Part shown: in pieces, positions 56,679 to 64,000 of the stretch | Layout: the number at the start of each line of letters is the position of its first letter | Position numbering within the stretch: position 1 is the first letter of the stretch | Assembly: GCA_021613535.1 (NCBI GenBank) | Contig: CP075493.1 | Coordinates: forward strand, 15,376,001 to 15,440,000 | Origin: Adineta vaga | Taxonomy: Eukaryota > Rotifera | Direction of reading: 5' to 3' | DNA: 64,000 nt | Translations under genes and position numbers: made by a program | Notes under the pieces: model-generated | The model's database searches: none | What the model saw: the letters and a program-made list of their open reading frames with translations, nothing else | Told to the model about the DNA's origin: nothing

Positions 56679-58136
56679 TTACATGACACGAGAGAGCCAT
56701 AACTGAAACTTTTTCTTTGATTTGGCTGCTGTCAACAGTTCTCGTTCCCCATCCTCTGTAAAATCACAATGGCGCAAATCGAGTTTTTTGAGCGATTGAT
56801 TATGTTCAATCATGGCTATCAATGCACTAATAGTATCATCATCGATACTTGAGTTCGCACTTAGATTTAACATTTCTAGAATCGTATTTCCATGACTCAA
56901 AATATCCGCAAACACTTTCACACCATCGTTGCCGATTCGATTTTCACTTAGAGACAGTTGAATCAATTTTAGATTTGTTTGTAATGCTTCTGCTAGATAT
57001 TTTACACCTTCGTCCGAAATATCATTTGCAGATAAATCAAGTCGTTTTAGAGCTGAAGTCTTCATAGCTGACGCTAAATACTGAACACCCACATCCGATA
57101 TGTTATTCTGTGAAATATTTAATTCTTCCAAATATTGATTATCATGAATGGCATCCGATAGAACTGATAGACCTTGATCTGTGATTGCCGCACTCATCAA
57201 AACAAGTATCTTGCACTGTTTACTAATAATCCCCTGATCACTAATTATAACAATATCTTGATCGTTCAATTGTTCTCCGCTTAAATTTAACTTTCCCAAT
57301 TGACATTTTTGGATCGCTTGTTCGACAGTTGCATTATAGTGGTTAGAAATGGTATGTGCTTTTTTCGGTAATATTACTGGTGATGATTTTATTGATGTTG
57401 GTATATTATTTGTACATGAAGACTTAGTTGACGAGTGTTTAGAATCTATCTCCTGAATCTGGATCATATTCAAATGATTACCTGTATCTAAAATTGCGAT
57501 AACCTTGAATTGACTACCAGGAAGTAGCAAAACTTCATCTTCTTTCTTGACCATTGAATGCTTACGAATATCCTTTCCTGTGTAAGAATCGATGGTGAAC
57601 ATTGTTCTTTTGTTAGTTTTACCGAGAAATTGATTTGATTCGAGAACTTTAATAGAAGTTGTACAAGAAGTTAACGTCCACCAGAAGAAGAATTTTTCTT
57701 GAGAAAAGTCTTGTACCACATCTTTTCTCACTCCTCGATAAAGAAACCGTCGTTCGGACGGCAGTTTTGAAAGTGCAGTCATAAGTAACTTTAGATACAT
57801 AAACCATGATTTCAGACGAAACTTGTCTTCTCCGCGTAGTATCGCATTAAGTATATAGTAAAAAGATTGATCTTCTGGATTCCAGGAGAGTGTATAGAGC
57901 ATAACTGAAGCCGACTCATCTGGAGATAGATTATCTGAAGGATTTTTGCAATTAGCTTTGACTATCCATACCATGTTTCGAACCATAGGTACGATTAACT
58001 CGAGAGGTTCAACAGCTTTTTCAAGCGACACTAGGGGAGCTGTTTCATAGCCTGCAATAGGTGACACACTAGTATGAGAGTTTCCTACTGTGTCACAAAT
58101 ACGTAAAGCATACGCATGCTGATCAGATGTGCTCAT
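56679..58136 (-). CDS. ADP-ribosyltransferase with leucine-rich repeats (ART-LRR), copy 2
   Basis: The start is set at MSTSDQHAYALRI (58136), which lines up with the start of copy 1. A TTTCTAG acceptor about 20 bases upstream suggests a leader intron. The product is 485 residues. The ART has DESASVMLYTLSW, LYRGVRK (Arg135), WWTLTSCTT (Ser157) and KEDEVLLLPGSQFK (Glu199-x-Glu201). A Ser/Thr-rich linker then leads to seven or so LRRs, such as LEELNISQNNISDVGVQYLA and LIQLSLSENRIGNDGVKVFA, ending LWLSRVM. The layout and several motifs match copy 1, but the proteins are far from identical, so the duplication is old or the genes evolve fast. Both motif sets are complete. Confidence 0.87.
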   Translation of the reverse strand: MSTSDQHAYALRICDTVGNSHTSVSPIAGYETAPLVSLEKAVEPLELIVPMVRNMVWIVKANCKNPSDNLSPDESASVMLYTLSWNPEDQSFYYILNAILRGEDKFRLKSWFMYLKLLMTALSKLPSERRFLYRGVRKDVVQDFSQEKFFFWWTLTSCTTSIKVLESNQFLGKTNKRTMFTIDSYTGKDIRKHSMVKKEDEVLLLPGSQFKVIAILDTGNHLNMIQIQEIDSKHSSTKSSCTNNIPTSIKSSPVILPKKAHTISNHYNATVEQAIQKCQLGKLNLSGEQLNDQDIVIISDQGIISKQCKILVLMSAAITDQGLSVLSDAIHDNQYLEELNISQNNISDVGVQYLASAMKTSALKRLDLSANDISDEGVKYLAEALQTNLKLIQLSLSENRIGNDGVKVFADILSHGNTILEMLNLSANSSIDDDTISALIAMIEHNQSLKKLDLRHCDFTEDGERELLTAAKSKKKFQLWLSRVM

Positions 58137-60537
58137 TGTAGTAGACAATCGTATGTAACCTAGAAAAAAAACGTAAGGTAGTATATTTTGCATAGTCAAA
58201 CTAAAATGGTTAGAAAATCTCTCCTAATCTATATGAAAGATTATTCCAGCAATCATCTGTTGCTTCTACGATAATCGTTCTGTAGATGTGATGGCAGTAA
58301 AAAATACGATGGTTTCGTCCCTATCATCAGATGACACTCGTTGTGTATTCCAATGGGTTTCAAAGGTTCTCACTTGTTTTGAGATTCATTTATTAGCGTT
58401 TTTACTATTTCAAATGTCTATGTTTTTCTCAGCGTCTTGTTCTCATCATTAAAATAATTAAACATAATCAGACGAGAAGTATAGTGCATCTAATAACGTA
58501 AAAGAAGTCTCGAGCGTGCACCAAATTCACATATACTTAGCTTCGTAATGCTTCTTTTTTATCTCTCGTCTTATTCAAAGAAAAAGGTAGTAAAAATAAA
58601 TGTAAACTTCTTATCATTCTTTATAACACTCTTCTTCAAAGTGTACGCTATGGTGTAACAAAAAATAAAACTTTACGAGACAGAAGATACATACTTACGA
58701 CTTGTAATATTGAGGGTGTAGGAAGGAATAAGGTATGCGTTTATGAAAAGGCCCATGATGTTTCATAAATTTTTACAGTCTTCCGCTCACTTCATGCTCT
58801 TGAGTAATAGTAGCCGGCAATAACTTCATTTTCACTCTCCCCTGCTAGAGGGCTGTAAGTGGACCCGCAGCCCCTCTATCCCTGCACTCTCATTCTTGCC
58901 TCTGTTCTTTCATTGATCTCTGTTGAGCGCAAGATAGCGACTGGCGATTTCGCATATTTTACAGTGAAAACGAACGGGTATATTTCTAATAATAGAACTT
59001 CCTTTGAGAAACATTATTGAGTCGGATTTCTCACAGACTATTTGAAAAGTGATACTCGATTTTCTTAGAACTTGCACAGAACCCTATTAATTCTTTTTTT
59101 TAAATATATTTTGAACCTCAATTAGAAACTAAACGAGTTCATAGATATTTCCAATCTTTTTACGACCCACTTTTTTGCCGAGCGTCAATCAGTTAGGATC
59201 ACGTTTGAAATTGAATTCTGTCTAAGTGCCGCCTGTGTTATTTAGTCTTGTATCACTCTATATTCTAGTTGTATTTCCACTATTGAAGTGACCATTAGAC
59301 TGATTTTTATGTATTGACATGATTCTACACTAGAGGGCCTTTAGTAAAAGTTATTCAGAAAACAGTCATACGTACGAGTGTCTTTTATAGACTACTAGCG
59401 GAGATACCCGCTGCAAAGAGGACACAATTTACGTTTTTCATCTACAATAGTGCTCTTCTCATCATCCACCGGACCTCTGCGTTGGTATTTACCCGTCATC
59501 TATCAAAAAATCCTCACACCCTCCTTTCCTGCCCTGCCTTAGTTAGTGTAATCCTTCAGGTCGCCACTCAGCGCGAGTTACCTGTCTTCCATACGTCTTT
59601 CTCCTCCGTACTGAGACCCCTCCTATATCCCTTTTCACGTCTTGCATCAGGCCTTTTTTTCAGAACTTTTCGCATCTCTTCATTAGTTCTTTCCTACTGC
59701 TCTTGTCTCGCTATGCATACGATATACAGCTCTGTTCCTTTCAAAACTCACTCCCACTCTCCCGCTGCAATTCCAGTCCCATTCTACACCCACTGTCCTG
59801 CTGCAAATCCAGTCCCTCGGTAGTTCTGCCTATTCTCAGACGCTCGCTGCAAGTCATACTCTAGTTTATAAACTTCACTTCGACGCCATACAGTTAGAGT
59901 AATAATTTCACCCCAGATTCAGTTTTTTTGAGAACCCAAACCAAGCATTGAAGTTGTCCATCTTGGATGCAGACGACAACGCCCCACCTCCCCCCCCCTC
60001 ACTCCTCGTTGACTATTCTAACTCTATATCGACCTTCCTGTGGACCTAAAGAAGCATTATGGAAAGTTTGAGAATGTTATCTATCACGGAACTGCCTGGG
60101 TGAAATTTCACCCACGCCCCCACCCTTACCCCCCGATGACCATTCTAACCCCATGTCGACCTTCCTCTGGACCTAGGGAAGCATTGTGGAAAGTTTGGTG
60201 ACATTATCTATTACAGAGACTGAATGCATAGCGAACAGACAAACAAACTTTCTTCTTTATATATATATAGATATTATGTTTTCAAGCATTGAGTACACGA
60301 TAGGAGGAATGTTTTTTCCGATCCATCACTATAATTCTACTTTCCTCGTATTTTTCTTGATTTCGCAATATTTTTCAAGGTTTCCATACATTTGTGACTT
60401 AATCAATCTGTAAAAGATTCAGAGATGATGGTTGCACATATTCCTACTATTTACTGAATAGCCACGAATAAAGGAACTTGACAATGTTACCCAATAATCG
60501 CCCTACATATTCATATTTTGTTTTAGATTAATTTATA
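58137..60537. other. Intergenic, 2.4 kb, repeat-containing
   Basis: It includes a half-site (GAGGGTGTAGG, near 58714), a possible element start (ACTACTAGCGGAGATACCCG at 59391-59410) and the dispersed repeat at 59960-60275. A long open frame at 59482-59823 has pyrimidine-rich, low-information sequence and is not supported as a gene. Confidence 0.45.
59960..60275 (+). repeat. Dispersed repeat with GGGTGAAATTTCACCC palindrome, copy 2
   Basis: Two related units about 127 bases apart begin TGACTATTCTAACTCTATAT (60010) and TGACCATTCTAACCCCATGT (60137). Between them lies GGGTGAAATTTCACCC (60098-60113). The copy ends with ACTGAATGCATAGCGAACAG, then CTTCTTTATATATATATAG. The whole order matches copy 1 at 40459-40822 on the other strand. 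The AT-rich end resembles the 3' ends of non-LTR or related retroelements. The 5' end may be at about 59391. Confidence 0.65.
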
Positions 60538-63500
60538 ATGAGTATATCTAGGACGACAATGGCTTTAGTTAGAATCGTCCAGAGACATGCAGGTGAACGA
60601 AATTCCGCGGAGCAGGCAGAGAAACTTATTCGTGAAGGGGCAGATATCATGGCTTTAACGCATTTTGGCTCAATGATTCTCGCTGTCATTGCTGAAGAAA
60701 AACGTAACCGACAAACAATGCCGTGGAAAGCGGATAATTGCTTACGGTTGGTTAAAGTTTTGGAAAAGGCTGCTTGTGATCAGTTGAGCACAGAAGTTTT
60801 TTCAAAAAATGGTGGTGATCTTCAAAAAATGAGTTTTTTGATACAACTTAAAGCTAATTGTTATCAGTCAGAAACCTATGGTCCACTGGGTTTATTAGGA
60901 TCATTATTAAATCAAGATAAAGTTCCTATACATGTCGATATCGTAAAATTTCTCATAGAAAGTGACTCGAACGGAAAAAACGCATTGACCACTATCAACG
61001 ATCAGGAACAATGCTGTTTATCTCTCGCAAAAGGCAATAAACAATGTCCAAAAGATGTCATTGATTACCTGCAACAACGGTTTGATGAAATTGTGAATCA
61101 GATTCCGTTTACTCAACCACAGATTAATCCAAATCAAGTTATTATGTGGATTCGTTTAGGTGCTAATGTCGAAGCTACAGATAAGAATGGCAATACCGTA
61201 CTGTGCAATGCTGCTAGTGTTAACAATTTGGAACTCGTTCGTGCGCTTGTTTTAGTTGGCAGTAATACTACACATAAAAACCGAGATGGTCTCACGCCTT
61301 TACAAATCGCAAACAAAACTGTACCAAGAAATCGTCCATTGATTGCATTTTTGGAGGGACAACGTGTAAATGTTCAATTAGCAAAATTGATTGAAACACA
61401 AAAATCAACATTAACTACTGAAGAAGTTCAAACTCTACTCGAAAATGGAGCTAATATTAATGCATCGATGATAAACGGCGATACGCCACTTCATATACTA
61501 ATAGTTAATCAAGGAACTATTGATATGGTGAAATCTTTTGTTAATGATTTCAATGCTGATTTATCTGCCACAAACACTAAAGGGTATCGACCACTGGAAA
61601 CATGTATTGTGCTTAGTAAAGAGTCAAATTCTTGTTTACAAACACTAATAGCACTGCCAAAAATGACTACAGATAAATTTCATAATCCAAAATTGAACAA
61701 ATCTCTTCTACAATTTGCTACGGAACAGAAGCGCTCCAATGCAGCAAAATTAATACAAAATGAACTTAATATTCGTTTATGGAATTGCATAGCATGTCTC
61801 AATATCAACGATGACAATAACAAAACGATTTTGGATACAGCTACGCAGTTGATAGCTTATGGTGCTCAGATTAATCATCCACATACTGACAAAGAATATG
61901 ATCAGTGGACAGTTCTGCATTTAGCAACTAAAATAAGTACAGATAAAGTGCTTCGATACATGATAAAACAGTTACGTGCAGACTACATGTTACAAAATGG
62001 TAATGGTGATTATCCGATTTCTATTGCGGCGCAGCTTGGTTCTTTGTCCATGGTTGAATATCTACACGATTTACCTAAGTTGAGTTTGAATGTTCGTAAC
62101 AAGGAACTGCAGACACCACTACATTTAGCCACGAAAAATAATCATTTGTTTGTTGTTCGATATCTCATCAAATGGGGTGCCGATGATCAAGCTCAGGATC
62201 GATTGAAGAAAACACCATTGGATGTAGCAGGTGAAAATGTTTTTAGAAGCAAAGAAGAGGAGATAAACAACAAAAAGATACTTCAATTTCTTACGCAATT
62301 AGTTTGTCCTCCGACCGATGCTACGACAAAATTAACAGCAACTAGCAAGAAACCTACCTATGATCTAGACACGTGTGATCTAGTTATACCAGTGATTCTA
62401 AATACCATCAATATGAATGTAGATGATGCTGACGCAGCTATAGGTGAAAAACGCAGAAGTTTATTTTCCACAAGTCCCAATAACAATTTGCATGATGCTG
62501 CAAAAACTGGAGATATAACATTAGCTGAAAAATCTATTGGCGAAGGAGCAGACATCTGTTATCGTAGAAAAAATCGTACGTCACTTGAAGTAGCGTTTAT
62601 ATCTCAAAATAAGTATGCAGCAAAATTGAAAGTTAGAACACTCAATGCACTAGATTTTTCACGTTTTCAAGCAATGGCAGCTGGATGCCATCAAATAATT
62701 CAATTGATACAACATATCGCATTTACGAAGATCTGTGACGCTATTCAACAGTCTAATGCAGGTCTTGTCATAGCTTATCATCGAGCGGGAGCTGCAATTA
62801 CTAAAGATTTACTATACAAAGCTTGCAGTACATCAGATAATGCTGAAATCATCGATTATTTGGTGAAACAAAGTGCCGATATCTATCAAGCTATTATCAA
62901 TGATACATCACCCAATTCTCCATATCATATTGCAAAATCGAAAAAATTTACTAGAGTTGTTGCATATCTTAAATATCTATTATCAGTTGAATGCACAAAA
63001 GCTGTAAAAGAAAATAATTTAGAATTGGTCAAAAAATTAGTCGAAGCCGGTGCAAACGTCGAATTAGACAGTACAAATAATTTAAACGAAGCGATCAAGC
63101 ATGAAAATTCTGATTTAATTGAGTTTCTTTGTCAAAATGGTGTTAAAATGCCAACGAGTTGGCTTTCCGCAAAAACACTTGAACTCGATTCAACTACATC
63201 TCAACCAATGAAACCCGAGATCATACTTGTGATCAATCGGTGTCTAGTAGAAAGACGACTACGTTTTGCCGCTGCTAATGGTGATCTTGATGAAGTGGTT
63301 CAATGCCAACATTTAGGTGTTAACATCAATTCAAAAAATTGTCACGGTTCAACTGCATTGTTGTGTACAATTCAACATGGAAATTATTTTGCAATTGTTC
63401 ATGCATTAGTTTCACGTGGTGCATCGATGCTTCATTCTAATGAAAATGAACGAGCGTCACTGATCGATCTTGCAGCAGAACAAAACTACAAGCAGATCGC

Positions 63501-64000
63501 CGCGTATCTTTCTGAACAATTAAACACACAATTTTTGTCTGCAATTCTCAATAATGATCGACAAAGTGCAGAGAAATTCGCACAATTAGGTGCTGACTTT
63601 AATCATAAAGATGAGCAGCATCGCACACCATTACATTATGCTGTACAGTATCATGGTAGCGAGCTTGTAACATGGCTATGCGAGTGTGGCAGTGCACCAA
63701 CAGTCTGTGATATTAATGGTGACTATCCGATAACACAAGCTACTGAAAAAGGTAATGTAACAGAATTCTTGATTATTTTCTTGCAGTAGAGTACAAAATA
63801 TAATGCGACATTTGTTCCTCTTCTCACAATAAACAGTTGAGAGCCATGAACTATTTTTGGAAATATAAAATCTTTATCATAAAAATGATATTACGGTTTA
63901 CTGTTGCAGGTGACTATGCAGTTGTAGAACTTTTTGTGACAAAATATCCAGCTACAAAGAGACAAATGAATAAAAGTGGCATGACAGCTTTACAAATCGC
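60538..64000 (+). CDS. Large ankyrin-repeat protein (partial, runs off the window)
   Basis: Exon 1 (60538-63751) encodes 1,071 codons plus one base. A phase-1 junction across a 158 bp intron leads to exon 2 from 63910 (DYAVVELFVTKYPATKRQMN...), still open at 64000. More than ten ankyrin repeats are visible, many degenerate, with clear ones such as DKNGNTVLCNAASVNNLELV, NKELQTPLHLATKNNHLFVV and DEQHRTPLHYAVQYHGSELV. No enzymatic domain or membrane helix appears in the visible part. The N-terminus (MSISRTTMALVRIVQRHAGE) is helical. Ankyrin arrays bind partner proteins, and large cytosolic ones often act in signalling or immunity. A catalytic or death-type domain could still follow downstream. 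Confidence 0.85.

Noticed and set aside
59482-59823. 113-codon open frame upstream of the ankyrin gene
   Set aside because: The DNA is pyrimidine-rich and repetitive, the protein has no domain pattern, and it lies in a repeat-containing spacer.

Overview
The window looks like nuclear DNA of a small invertebrate, most likely a bdelloid rotifer (Adineta/Rotaria type). The reasons are AT-rich DNA, dense genes with mostly 40-80 bp GT-AG introns, many small rhodopsin-like 7TM receptors, NHL-repeat proteins, and ADP-ribosyltransferases (ARTs) fused to TPR or LRR repeats. Two genes look bacterial-like (GH127, MRJP/yellow-like). There are also many short inverted repeats built from TGTGGG/GGGTG units, the motif I recall as the Adineta telomeric repeat. 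The species is inferred, not proven.

Layout. 1-750: decayed NHL gene. 1121-2017: 7TM receptor. 2690-4590 (-): complete seven-exon sialate O-acetylesterase. 6748-7590: TPMT-like methyltransferase. 7790-8374: 7TM relic next to a hairpin. 10095-11093: 7TM receptor. 11629-12159 (-): orphan. 13276-14049: secreted NTR/TIMP-like protein. 14378-16289 (-): membrane-anchored NHL protein. 17092-17512: pseudogene. 17832-20258 (-): ART-TPR protein. 22007-23557: BIR-BIR-RING inhibitor-of-apoptosis-like protein. 25424-30486 (-): 19-exon gene joining a USP9X-like helical scaffold to two macrodomains and a PARP catalytic domain. 32128-32703: relic of a second ART-TPR gene. 32785-33951 (-): 7TM receptor. 34531-35559: aldo/keto reductase. 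35648-37129: candidate DNA transposon holding gene scraps. 38232-40193: GH127 glycosidase. 41349-42490: MRJP/yellow-like gene with a frameshift. 42860-42961 (-): intron-containing tRNA-Ser. 43438-53716: receptor cluster (one truncated, two intact, and one LDLa/EGF 7TM receptor with an in-frame TAG). 54104-58136 (-): tandem ART-LRR pair. 60538-end: large ankyrin protein running off the window.

How the genes may work together: five loci concern ADP-ribosylation (ART-TPR, its relic, two ART-LRR genes, macro-PARP), and an IAP-like E3 and an ankyrin protein are interspersed. This resembles an effector or innate-immunity type repertoire, but no functional link is shown by sequence. The 7TM receptors form a second, sensory-type repertoire with very variable DRY motifs. 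A third theme is genome turnover. Telomere-like hairpins recur about every 3-4 kb between genes, and several lie exactly where genes or repeats are broken.
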